Shown here: positions 44,211-54,870 of the stretch, in pieces
How the letters are laid out: each line of letters opens with the position of its first letter
Numbering within the stretch: the first letter of the stretch is position 1
Assembly: GCA_933228895.1 (NCBI GenBank)
Contig: OW121852.1
Span: forward strand, 106,041,544-106,105,543
Source: Platycnemis pennipes
Taxonomy: Eukaryota; Arthropoda; Insecta; Odonata; Platycnemididae
Direction of reading: 5' to 3'
DNA length: 64,000 nt
Made by a program: the position numbers and the translations under genes
Notes under the pieces: model-generated
What the model was told of the DNA's origin: nothing
Databases searched by the model: none
Seen by the model: the letters and a program-made list of their open reading frames with translations, nothing else

Positions 44211-47049
44211 AAAGGTTCCGAAAGCCTCCCACGGGATAAAGTGTGATTCCGCCCATCTCAAGCGACAGCTCCCTTCGCGGATCATGTTCCCGAGAAGATT
44301 TCCAGCCCCTTCGAGAATTTCAATTTACGTGGAAGCACTCGTCTTTCCCTCCGAAGGAAGAGTCGGGCTGAGTAGGTACTCCCCAAACCCCGCCCTTCGC
44401 AATCTCCCTTAATTGCCTCGATGGATTTTTATACGCTTTCCGAAATTGTTAATCATTTATTTCGGGCGGCAACTTACGGTGTGGGTGGGTGAAACTTTTT
44501 GTCCGTCCCGGAGTCATTAATCATCCCTCACCTGACTCGAGGACCTGCGTTGGCTCCTTCCTTCCAGCTCAAAATTTTTCTGCGCCAGAGCCATTCCTCA
44601 CCCACGCAACGCTAGGCGAGCCATATTTTTTCAAGTTTTTATCTTATTCGCGGTCCGTTTACTTTTGTGCAGGCCCTAAGCTTTTGTGACAGAAGCGACT
44701 GCGGTCGTAACCGCTTCTACTCTTTTGTAAGGATTCGGCGGTGCAGTCCGTGTCGCCGTCTTTGGATTAAAGAGCTCATCGTGTGCGTTTTTGTAGGTCC
44801 CTTGAACGTGCATTTTTGTTATAACAACTAAACTGAGAGGAGCTTAAACAACAATATTTGTCATGCCTCAAAAGTTGAACCCCTTAATCCAATAAATTTA
44901 ATCCAAATTTATTTAAGATATTTTTACTTTTTCATTTAAAACCATTTGAAATTGAAAGCAAATTACAATAAGAAACTGTTTAGCAAAATACAATTTTAGG
45001 AAACCCATTGAAAATAGAATTCCAAGAAATTTCATCCTCTCGAAATGGTGACATTTTCATGAATTATTATTATTGAAAATATACCGAAATTTATTTTTCT
45101 TAATTATTGTTTATATAAAACAATATTAATGGTAGCGGATATGCACAATTTTATAAATAAAGGCTGTTCAATTGTGGACGCAATATCAGAAAATGTTTGT
45201 CAAATTTTTATCGAAATGCAGTTCACGCATTTTTTCATATTAAATTCCGGTGTGTGGGCAATGCAGCAAATGTTTTTCATTAAACAAAATTATAAATTGG
45301 ATAACATATCGTTGTACATGCGTGTTTCTGAAAAGGTACTTCAAAGGAATTTGCAATAAAGATTATCTCTTTTCGCAAGTATTTTCAGTCTTTTTTTGTG
45401 GATGTAATTTATAACAGGATTAAAAATGTTATCTCCTTCACAATTCCGCAAAATCATCCTAAAATATGAATATTTTTCGGTGCTACGTTTGCTTTCATTA
45501 AGGTACGAGTATATATGTATTTTTGGCGTTGATGGTTTTTTAATCCATAAAAGTGAACATTAATGGGAAGGAGTTGGACCCAATAGCACGAGTATCTTCA
45601 TGTTTTTTCTCATATGCTTTGTGGCATGTATGTTTTAAATGATTAATATTTCGTCATTTATAGCAATCGCAACATCTTATACAAGCTACATCTTATTTTT
45701 TCTGTGCTAACAAAGCGGCGAAGCCCGCGTTTCGGTAATTCAGAGTTGTAATTTCATTGCTTCATTTCTCAGTAATATTCTCTGCATTCTCCCAAACCTG
45801 TAACTCCTATTAACATGAATGTTCTCCGCTCGTCCAAATTATTATCTGAATACATATTTTTTCAGCGGTGGTTTAAGCATCGTTGCAATAAAATTTCAAG
45901 GGTTACTTTTATCATTAGCGTATAATATCCACTAAAATGAATATTCTCTACCCGTTTGAATTTTAATCAGCATGATGAAAGTAATTTATAAAAGTAATTC
46001 ACGAAGCTTTAGAAAGGCATTCTTTTCTGATACATAAATAATGGTAGTGAGTGGGCATACCGCATAGGTATTTTAAGATGACCCAATTTTGACGATACCT
46101 TTAATTTATATTTTATTAACGACGATTAGAACAGGGGATTAGATGAGGAGCTGCGATAGATGGTGCATTGTCATTAAAATCACATAAATGTATTTTATTC
46201 CCTTTTCAGCCCTCACAAATGTTCTCGTCCCGGAGACTAAAAACCTGGTTTCTATGGAAACAGCTCTGGTTGTTTCATTCCTCAACCATGCAAAGCTAGC
46301 CCAAGTTTTTTCATTCCTTCCCCAGAAGAGTTTACTCTTGTTCGGGGCATGAGCTTTGCAAGCAGGAGGTCCCTTGGGAGATATCCCACGTATTTTTCTA
46401 CTCGGAGAGCCCCAGGGAGGGAAGGGAGTAAGACCACGGCGCTAGACAGTTTGGCGTTTTTTTGACGTCTAACAGTCGACGTCCGTTTCCGAGCGCTTAA
46501 GGGTTTAAAAATAAAATTGCCGTTTTACCGGAGCACACCTGATCTCTCTCTTTCTCCCAGCCGAGCGTTGCGGCTGGTGCAGTGTGGGAGGGAAAGGGGC
46601 GGGGGGGGGCTATCGTGTATTCTACCGTCCCCTCGTACCTCTAAGAGGAATGGAGCCGAAGGAAAAGACATCCCTTCTTCTGCTTGTCACTCCTACGCCC
46701 ACTCCATCCTTCCCTTCAACTCCGACCTTCCCCATGGCGATGGGATATGGGTGTTGCGACGGATTCAAGTTGCGCGTCAGGGCCTCTTACGGGCGACTTT
46801 ATCGCACGATGAAATAAAATAAAACCGTGGGAAGTTGTTTACAAGCACTAAAGGCTTCTGTTTGGTTACCTGAGTCCTAGTCGCACCGCCTTCGCTGTCT
46901 CTTGTTTTCCATTCATTTGACACCAAAACCCTTCAAGTCTGCTTCACTAGAGCCTGTATACGTCACAATATTTTGCTACCAGCACTGGCACGGCTGCTGT
47001 CTTGCTATTCACAGTGTCCGTACACTATCCTATCTGCGTTTTCAAGTCT
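44211..47049. other. Unique sequence with GC-richer islands and no recognised gene
   Basis: GC-richer stretches at 44215-44800 and 46370-46760 open small frames (for example 46517-46822, 101 codons, Ser/Pro/Arg-rich) that overlap on several frames and look like composition effects. 44810-46360 is AT-rich. No gene can be supported. Confidence 0.45.
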
Positions 47050-47330
47050 GTATCCGTACATTTAGGCGCTTCAGATCGGGAGGAAAGGTAAAATGATGAG
47101 AATGGAAGAGTGGAGAGAAACTCGGCGTCGGCATTAGGATGCTCTTCACGAAAGGATCAAAGGGAACCACGGTTTGACGTCCCATCAGACGGACGGAGTA
47201 CTGAAATGCTCTCTATAACGCAGTTGAGTAGGGGCCGGTTTACCATGGAAAAATATCTTCCACTGCCGCGATTCAAACCCGGGCCCTCGGGGTGAGAGTC
47301 AGTACTCTAACCTCTACACCAACGCGACCC
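47050..47330 (-). mobile_element. tRNA-derived SINE, family A, copy 3 (inverted)
   Basis: On the minus strand the head is GTTGGTGTAGAGGTTAGAGT and CCCGGGTTTGAATCGCGG. The body has TACTCCGTCCGTCTGATGGG, then ACGTCAAACC and CCTAATGCCGACGCC. It is more diverged than the other two copies and its tail end near 47050 is uncertain. It lies 150 bp from a family B SINE. Confidence 0.75.
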
Positions 47331-47479
47331 CTGTCTCTTATTGGAAAGGGTCCGTATGTAAGGTAACTCTGAAGGGAAAGGGGTGAAAATTAGGTCTACG
47401 ACTATCGGCAGGGAAATAGGTACAGTTTTCCGTTTCGTTGGAAGAAAGACATTACAATTCATTTTTTGTTAAAAGTAAT

Positions 47480-47752
47480 CACTCACTCAGTGATTCAACC
47501 CGAAGGTTGGTTTTGATAGGTGAGAGTAGAGCTCACCCCGTACTAAGACAATGGCGTGTGAAATTCACCCATTCAGGGTAAGGGGGCCAGTTCCTTTCCC
47601 TGGGCCTCCTACCATTTCTGTTTTCTGAAGTTCTGACACTCAGAAAATCGAATCGCGAGGATTTTAGATGGAGTGTCCTTGCCCAGGATTTGAACCCGGT
47701 ACCCTCCGGTCAGTAGCTCAGTGCTCTACCTACTAGGCCACTCCGACCCCGC
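47480..47752 (-). mobile_element. tRNA-derived SINE, family B, copy 3
   Basis: This is complete with a perfect 12 bp target duplication GTTAAAAGTAAT (47468-47479 and 47753-47764). On the minus strand the head is TAGTAGGTAGAGCACTGAGC and CCGGGTTCAAATCCTGGGC. The left end is the GTGAGTG tail. It defines the family length at about 270 bp. Confidence 0.92.
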
Positions 47753-47764
47753 GTTAAAAGTAAT

Positions 47765-48654
47765 ACTGATGTATAAATAAGGTATAAATAATATTTCATT
47801 AATCGTTCACAAAAAAGAGAGGATTCATTAAGAGCGTTCCGTAATTTGGGCGAGGTCCTTAGAGCGTTATAGGGGTGGTATAAGAAGTGGAAAGTACGCA
47901 TGATGCATTGACCCTAAGCTGACGCACCAGAATCGGAAAAGTACTAGACATACACATATCAGCGACAAATTTCTGCAAGGAAGACAGTATTATATTATAC
48001 GATTAGCATAACGTAAAAAATAGTTGTCATCAAGTTAATATTGGCACTTTTCGTCAACTACGCCAGCTATATTTGAGGTATTTTAAAATATGGGAACAAC
48101 GAGGTTTTCTACTCTTTTTGCTTCCTGCACAGTCCGATAGTCTTACTTTAAAAATGCCCGTTCAAGAATGAATTTGGGAAAATACACAAGGGTTAACAAT
48201 TAGATAATTAAAAGCCAAAGGCGTACAAGGACCAAGTTTGGGCAGTCCCTGCTCTAAAGGATAATAATTACATTTTTCGAGAAGTGGACGAGTGAGTTTT
48301 GCAACAAAAATCAAATTGTGTATTTATCATCAGCGTTTTGCACTTCATAACTTAAGATGGACATTAAATTAATAATACTTCAGCTTGAAAAAAAACTTAG
48401 TTGACCCAATATTTTAAAAAAATTTGATCACCCGGCATACAATTTTTTCGGGTAATTTTTTATGACAGGTTAGCAGCCATTAACTGTTTCAGAGGTGAAG
48501 AAGGGAAACAGGCGGCTATCCAAAAAAGTATTGGTATCATATAGAATATTTTGTACATAACCAGGCTATGTAAAAAGCGAAAACAGTGATTAATGAAAAA
48601 GAGAATTAAATTTTCACTAAGAGCGTAATGCGACGTACTTACCATTCGAAATTG
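47765..48654. other. AT-rich sequence with no recognised feature
   Basis: Nothing recognisable was seen between the SINE and the next LINE end. Confidence 0.5.
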
Positions 48655-48775
48655 TTCATCTACATCTACATCTACACGATACCCTGCAAGCTACCGCGAG
48701 GGTGTGTGGCAGGGGTTGAAGATCACCAAGCATGCACACTGACACGCTATAAAGCAACTATAGGGTCTCAGAATA
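48655..48775 (-). mobile_element. CR1/L2-like LINE, very short 3'-end copy
   Basis: It starts with a CATCTACATCTACATCTACA tail (GTAGAT on the minus strand), then the complement of CCCTGCCACACACCCTCGCG, the TGCATGCTTGGTG word and GAGACCCTATAGTTGC. All are in the order seen upstream of 42893. Only ~120 bp of 3' end is present. Confidence 0.75.
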
Positions 48776-49577
48776 TGGTTATGTTACTGGAGACGTTTCC
48801 TACTATAAAGGAAGTTTTAAAGCAAAAGGCAATGCAGCAAAATGGGGCACCCAGTGGGTCCTTCAAAGTCACCAGAAGAAAACATTTCACTGCATTGCAG
48901 AAAGTTTCATGAGATCCACCGAGAAAATAAGAGTTGGAATGGACTGAGAGACATTTCTAACGGCGCATATAACTGGCCGAGAGAATCATCACTTTTCCGC
49001 TGTAGCGTTCAAGGTTTTCGAAAACTTCGCGCATTAACTTGGAAACGGCCAAAACACCCTCAGTACCTCATTTCAGAAAACTTGGTGCTAACCACAAAAG
49101 CCAGTCACTTATACCCGACCCAGGGAGAAACGATTGTTTTTTATCGCCTTTCCTTTAACTGCACGTACGGGACCTTCGAGGAGTTTCAAATCTATAACCA
49201 CCGGCAGCTTTATGTTCCAGCTTGCCATGAAGTAAAAACTTTGAGCCCGTGTTTCTTCCGTGCAATCTAGTCCTACGTACTCCACGTAAGCCACGATATA
49301 GGAAGTAAACTTGGTAAGGAACAAGCATTCTCAGAAAATAACTAATTTTTTATTTAATACATCTATTGGTATTCAATACATTAATACATCCTATTTCAAA
49401 ATGTATTCTCATCTATAAACGAAAGCAGGAAATAAAATATGTTGATATTTACCTACCGATCAGGGAAGGCATTAATGGAATTTTCCTACTCTAATTTGCA
49501 TTTGATTCATCTATATTGAGGTAATTATAATTTTTACGTGACAACGAAAAACAGAGTATAAGAATCTTAATATAATT
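48776..49577. other. Unassigned 142-codon open frame region
   Basis: A plus-strand frame at 48842-49270 is open for 142 codons without any motif I recognise. A minus frame of 71 codons overlaps it. No splice-site or codon-bias argument supports a gene, and it lies between LINE fragments, so it may be part of an unknown repeat. Confidence 0.3.
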
Positions 49578-49740
49578 GACCAATATATTGAGACACGATG
49601 GTCAGAGGAAGACAGTCGTCGAGGGAAAAATTAATGGGAAGGATGGAAAAGGTAGTACTTGCTTGAGATTAATAGAACAAGTTATGATGAATGTGAAATA
49701 CAAGAATTAAGTTAATATGAAGAGGTTAGCAGGGTGGCTA
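49578..49740 (+). mobile_element. RTE-like LINE, 3'-end scrap
   Basis: GACACGATGGTCAGAGGAAG, CAGTCGTCGAGGGAAAA and AATATGAAGAGGTTAGC follow in the order found in the last 250 bp of the 21.3 kb LINE. Several stops are present and the end is truncated before the terminal TGATGATG tail, of which only AATGATGATAT may remain. Confidence 0.65.
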
Positions 49741-51529
49741 GTAATGATGATATCCACTCTAATGTTTCTGGTGTTGTTCTCTTCCAATCCTCATATTTTA
49801 CTTCCCTAAACACAATGAATATAACTAGACAGATATAAGTAAAAGAGAGTAAAACAAATGCAGAATTAAGGGTCATTACTTCTGGTCAAACATTCTAGTA
49901 AAAAAATCAAATCCCTCATAACCTTTCCAATAATTATTTTACAACCCCAGGGAAATATAATGACAGCCTATGACTATAATATTGGATATAAAGTTGCAAA
50001 TGGACTCCCATTATGGTTTTCATGAATAGAAAACCCTTCTTCCAGGAAAGCACAAGGCAAATGTCAACCTGTCGTTTTATAGCAGGACCAGTTCAACTTA
50101 ATTGATGAAATAATCATAAATTACTGTCTTGTATTTTGAGCCAATTTATATATAATTGGATCTTACAAAGGTATTACCCCGAGGAAAAACAAATTTTCTA
50201 ACTCATAAGGTTAATATTAAACCCTTATTTCCCCTTCATGAGAGCAAAGGCTAGGTGAGGTGCGTAAGCTTCCGTGAGGAACGTTTATATGATTTTACAT
50301 CTCCATTCCCAATTAACTTAACCTAGCCCTTGACGTAATACTCATGACGTAATAATTTATACAAATATAACGCTCTATTTGTGAGAAACACTCTCCCCTG
50401 AAATAAAACGATACCATGTTGTACAGAGTTGAGGGGTAAAATGGTACAAAATTGATATACAAACAGTGTAAGTCGGCAAATACTCGCCATAAAGGGGTAC
50501 AGATCCTTCTAATTAGCATCGCTTTTTATTTCGCATTAATGCTAAGTAAAATTAGGTATTAAGTTTCCCCAACTGTTAACTTTATACCATACCGTATATC
50601 ATAACTCACCCTAAACTGTATCCCATTGCAAAATCATCACGACTTTATCCAAGGTGGGACTCGAACCCTCGGCTATTGGTCTTCAAAACCGTATTGCTAC
50701 CACCCCACTAATGAGGATTTCCCAGGTTTAGTAGAATAATAATGAGAACAAAGACCACTTTTACCGGAATAAAATAGTTGGTAGCGGATGTGATCAAATA
50801 TTTTAAGACGGATATGACCAGAATTCCATCCGCCAAGACAAGAAAAAATTGAAGGGAATAGCATCACCTATGGGCAGTTCTTGGTGTCACCTCAGTCACA
50901 TCTAATCTCATTCGACCCATTCACACGAGGACCCATTGGCGTCGGTCAATGCCCAGCACTCATCCTCTATTCAACCACCGGCTTCTCTTCGCTCTTTCAT
51001 TGGGAGGGGGAAAAAACCTCACATCATCTCTTTCCGCACTTCGCAGGGGCTCTTAAACCCGAGAGAGACTATTTCCCAACTCCCGTATAATAGGAAGGAA
51101 GTTGGGAAGAGTAAAGAAACCGAGGCGACGGGAGTGCACAAAGGTTATTGTCTCGTTGATGGAATCTTTGACCTCGGTAGCGGCGACGCTGGGGAAGTTA
51201 ACGTGGTGGCCGACTTTGCGATCGCACAAGTGAGACGCAAGAAGCGGGTAAGTGGTGCAAAGTTGCTCCCAGAATGGCAGGGAAATAAATCGCCCTCGGT
51301 TTTGTCCTCGACCCGCGAGAGGGATTTAATGAAGACGAACGGAAGTGGTCTCCGTACCGTGGGCGTCAAGTGAGCCTGCGACTGCGGGCATTGTTCCATC
51401 CGGGATTTTTAAGAGGGAATTTCAAGCATCAGACACCTCGCCTAAAATCAAGCAGAAATACATTAATCATTTCAACCGATTGTATTTAGTAGGCGGGATG
51501 AATTTTCATCTCTATTCCTGAATATATTT
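49741..51529. other. Unique sequence; tRNA-like scrap and unassigned 145-codon frame
   Basis: At 50644-50715 the minus strand has a B-box-like GAGGGTTCGAGTCCCACC with GTGGGGTGGTAGCAATACG upstream, probably a SINE head. A GC-richer stretch, 50880-51400, contains a 145-codon plus frame (50936-51373) with no recognisable motif. The rest is AT-rich and empty. Confidence 0.4.
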
Positions 51530-52245
51530 CATCATCATCATAGGTCAGCAATCCTGGGATTGGTTTGACGGAGCACTCCTTTGAATTCTTCTATCAGTTA
51601 ATCTCATCATATTTACGCATTTCCCTTCACATCCTTCATCACTTGTTCTACATTTCTCATATGAATCCTTCCTTTCCGTCCAACCCGTCCAATTTTTCTT
51701 CAAACATTGTCTTCATCAGGCCATCATGTCTCCTGATGCAGCCAATAAAGTTGTACCGTCTTCTTCTTAGGGTATTCAGAAGTCTCTTTTCTCCCACTCT
51801 TGTTTGGATTTCCCCGTTACTTACTCGATCGATCCATTTAATCTTCATCGTTCTTCTGCAACACCACATTTCCACTGCTACCACCCTTCTTTTCTCCGCC
51901 GCTGTCATCGTCCATGCCTCACTGCCGTCAAGAAACATCCTCCAGATATACGTTTTGGGGAATTGTTTCTTCCTTCGACGCTTGTATTTCCAGCAGTTAG
52001 TAGATCCTTCTTTTGATAGAATGCCGTCTTTGCCAAGGCTCTTCTACTGCCTATTTAATTCTTTCTTCGCTGATTACTCGGCTTCTCGGGTAACAGAACT
52101 ATTTCACCTCTTCAAGTATTTGTTCTCCTATTAAACGTTGGCTTTGGTCTTCTCTCTTGCTGCATACCAATATGTTAAACTTCTTTTTATTGATCTTCAG
52201 CTGATAAATGGCCATTGTCTTTCCCATGGTTATAAAAATCTTATA
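51530..52245 (-). mobile_element. RTE-like LINE, 5'-truncated 3'-end copy (~715 bp)
   Basis: The minus strand follows the 21.3 kb LINE from the segment just after the FADD motif (complement of ACCATGGGAAAGACAATGGC near 52220) to the TGATGATGA tail at 51530. It includes FLDGSEAWTMTAAEKRRVVA and RRRYNFIGCI. It is the second-longest copy. Frameshifts and deletions break the frame. Confidence 0.85.
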
Positions 52246-53084
52246 CAGATCATATTTGAAGATACAGAATAGAATACATGCATAAAATCAAAATTTTCGA
52301 TCATCAAGATTATTATTTTAAAAAACATAAATTACCAAATAAAAAACTTTGAAAAATTGAACATCACACCGTAGAGTATTAATAGTTAGAATAAAGGGGC
52401 ACGGCGAATCTTAAGATAGTTGTCAGACTAAAATTCAGCTAAATTTCAACTGAAAACCAGATACAGCTCAAGAGGGTTGTTTTTCAGACAAATAAATCGC
52501 ACAGCAATAATAATTCCTTCTTGGAAAAGCGTAAAAATCTCGGATTCATCGAGTAATTGGCAATATCACAATTAAATACTTGATATTACCTAAGCCATCG
52601 TATGGTGCATGATATGGAATATCACGTGGCATCAGAGGACAGCGTATTTGAATGCGAGACCTCCAGTCGATGGCGCTAGGATTGCTGGACCATCCTTAAA
52701 CATTAGCCTTAAAACACTAGCATTTCAACAATTTCTATCCATTCTTAGTTTTGAACTTACATTCCGAGGAAATGGTGGTAGCGGTTTTGAATGGGATAGC
52801 TGAAGGTATAAGGGAGGGGTAAAATTTATATTTTATAGTGTTTGAGGGCGATCATGAAATTTAGATATGACTAGTCAGCCGCAGCTTACACATGACACGT
52901 GATATACAGTAACGACAGGGTGAAAGATATCCCGTGAGTGCTATTAGGATCAGCTCAATGCTTTCAGCTCCAACTTTGTAGAAATTCATGCAGAGAAAAT
53001 TAATAAAGCACTGTTGTAACACCCTAGTATTTTTTTCTAATAATAAAATAATGTGTAGGTGGTAACTAATTTTCAACACATAAA
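52246..53084. other. AT-rich sequence with no recognised feature
   Basis: No gene or repeat was recognised. Confidence 0.5.
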
Positions 53085-53175
53085 TGTCATCTTGAGGTGA
53101 CGCAGGTCCTCTACCTAAAGATGACGCCTGTACGTTGAAAACAAATTATCTCCAATAAACTATTTATTGGAACTA
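53085..53175 (+). repeat. Penelope-type tail-like segment with degenerate hammerhead words
   Basis: Two imperfectly inverted halves surround 53105: AATGTCATCTTGAGGTGACG and AAAGATGACGCCTGTACG. The second is followed by TTGAAAACAAATTATC and then ATAAACTATTTATTGG. The order (CTaAAGA, small stem, GAAA) resembles a decayed hammerhead core next to a retroelement tail, but the first box is mutated. The assignment is weak. Confidence 0.3.
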
Positions 53176-53574
53176 TTATGTGTTTTAAACAATTGCGCAT
53201 ATATTATAAAAATGTTGAAGTTAAAGTGTTAACCCAAAAATAAAGTAAGTTAATTTTTTCAGGAGGAGGAAACGAGCTAATTACGTCTAAGTTGGAGGAA
53301 AATGGGTACACCAAATGCAATTCTACAAGGATAATTTCTTTAGTAAAATAGGTGTTTAATACTATGAAATATCTATTGTCGGAGGTATTGAATAGAGATT
53401 CTGAAAATGGACTAGCAAAAATATTGATATTGGGTGTAGTAGTACAATCCGTTTAAATTTGGACTTTAAGTCAAGGGGATAAAAATTGATTGGCAGCTTT
53501 CAACACATAGGTGCAGAGAGAAAAGGAGAAGGTTGGATAGAAGGAAAAACAAGCGAGTGCAGAAAGAGAAAAAA
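53176..53574. other. AT-rich sequence with no recognised feature
   Basis: I see nothing here beyond a purine-rich plus strand in the second half. Confidence 0.45.
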
Positions 53575-53662
53575 GAGAAAAAAATCATCCACCTTGACCG
53601 AGACTTGAACCCGGGACCCTCTGATTATTGACGGAAATTCTACCATCGTGCGGGTAACTCCG
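53575..53662 (-). mobile_element. tRNA-like SINE unit (same family as 10.0 and 30.9 kb)
   Basis: The minus strand has CCCGGGTTCAAGTCTCGGTC (B box), then AAGGTGGATGATTTTTTTCT, the same tail as the units near 9.96, 30.9 and 31.2 kb. The A box region is weak. Confidence 0.55.
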
Positions 53663-53943
53663 TTATGGTTCTTTTGCGGCTATTTCAAAATCCTTGAATT
53701 TTGTATGTGATACGTTGGAATAATGGGGATTGGAAAGGGAGAAAAGCAGTTTAGAGGAAATGGTGTGAGGAAGGAAGTAAGTGAGGCTAAAGAAGATCAT
53801 GAGAATTTTAGATGTGTCGTACAGCATGAAAGGTTTCCATGTCCGTATGAAAACCTGCCTCAATCAGTAGAGCACTTATAATGATATTTCCGGTTACCTG
53901 ATGCCGCAACTCTTCATCTGGATTTTCTGGTTACAGATTACCC

Positions 53944-54870
53944 TAGGGATGCCACATCGACATCGATGTATCGGACCACTCGATGTTTTTTGCCGATACA
54001 TCGAAAACATCGAGTGGTAAGACAATGGATGGAACATCGACTCGATGTTTTCGAAACACTCAACATCGCAGCGATGTTTTAGGAAACGAGCGGTATAATA
54101 AACCTTTTTGGTTGACCAAAAATTCATTTTTCTGATTATCATAAGCCTTTCAAGAATACGAACGAACCTTCCCTAATCACGCCATCTATCGTTCGCGTGT
54201 AGGGAAACAAGTGAAGGTATGAAATCGTTCATGTTTTCATCCCAGTGTTGCCTTCCAAGAACATGATCCGCCATACCTACATCAATACCTTCTGAGAGGA
54301 TTGTATCAGCTCTCAACTTGGTGGTATAAGAAAACAGGAGTAGGTTGGGGTCGCTGCATATTAAGCAAAGAGTGTTCCTTGCCGATACTGGATGGTTTAA
54401 ACTTTTTAAACCTACTGTTTTTCAATTTGATTTTTGTTTATACTACCAAGCTTAGAATATGTTTAGGGAACAGGTACACCCACTTTATTGTGTTATTTGT
54501 TTTTTGTTGTATTATGTTTATTTATCTTAATTTCATTATGAAGCAGTGATATGTTTTCTGTGTGTAAAAATAAATTCAATCGAAAAATATTTGCGCATTA
54601 TTTTTCAATATTTTACTAAATCAGGTCCGATTTCCAAATGATTTTCAAAATTGCAAGGTTTTAAGAAGATGCAAAATTTCTGATGCATAATACCTAGTAC
54701 ATACATAATACATCTACGATAATACCTAACCTCGGATATGAAGGCATAAAAACTCGATACATCGAAACATCGATGTTTTTTGTCGATGAATAATGAGTGA
54801 GTGGTAAGTACTTGTATAAACATCGAAACATTGACCACTCGATGTTTTTTAGCCGATGTGGTACCCCCTA
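53944..54870 (+). mobile_element. hAT DNA transposon remnant, 927 bp
   Basis: The ends are inverted: TAGGGATGCCACATCG on the left, and on the right, read inward, TAGGGGGTACCACATCG. Both subterminal regions repeat ACCACTCGATGTTTTTT and related CATCGAAACATCGATG words (53960-54090 and 54750-54855), some in both orientations. The centre encodes the C-terminal dimerisation part of a hAT transposase. No 8 bp target duplication remains at the flanks (GATTACCC versus CCAGGACT), so the flanks have changed or the ends are misplaced by a few bases. Confidence 0.8.
54270..54400 (+). pseudogene. hAT transposase dimerisation domain fragment
   Basis: Read from 54270 the plus strand gives AIPTSIPSERIVSALNLVV, a stop, then ENRSRLGSLHIKQRVFLAD. 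This is the A-TS-PSER core plus the following RSRL-VFLAD segment of the hAT dimerisation domain (Pfam PF05699). The stop, and the missing catalytic core, make it inactive. The overlapping 82-codon frame at 54301-54549 is in a different frame and is not the transposase. Confidence 0.82.

Noticed and set aside
46895..47340. CTGTCTCTT at 46895-46903 and 47331-47339 as SINE target duplication
   Set aside because: The sequence between 46904 and 47050 does not match the SINE, and the left position lacks the expected AACC-type tail, so the match may be chance.
54301..54549. 82-codon hydrophobic frame as a small membrane protein
   Set aside because: It overlaps the hAT dimerisation segment in another frame and ends in AT-rich DNA that gives Phe/Ile/Leu runs by composition.
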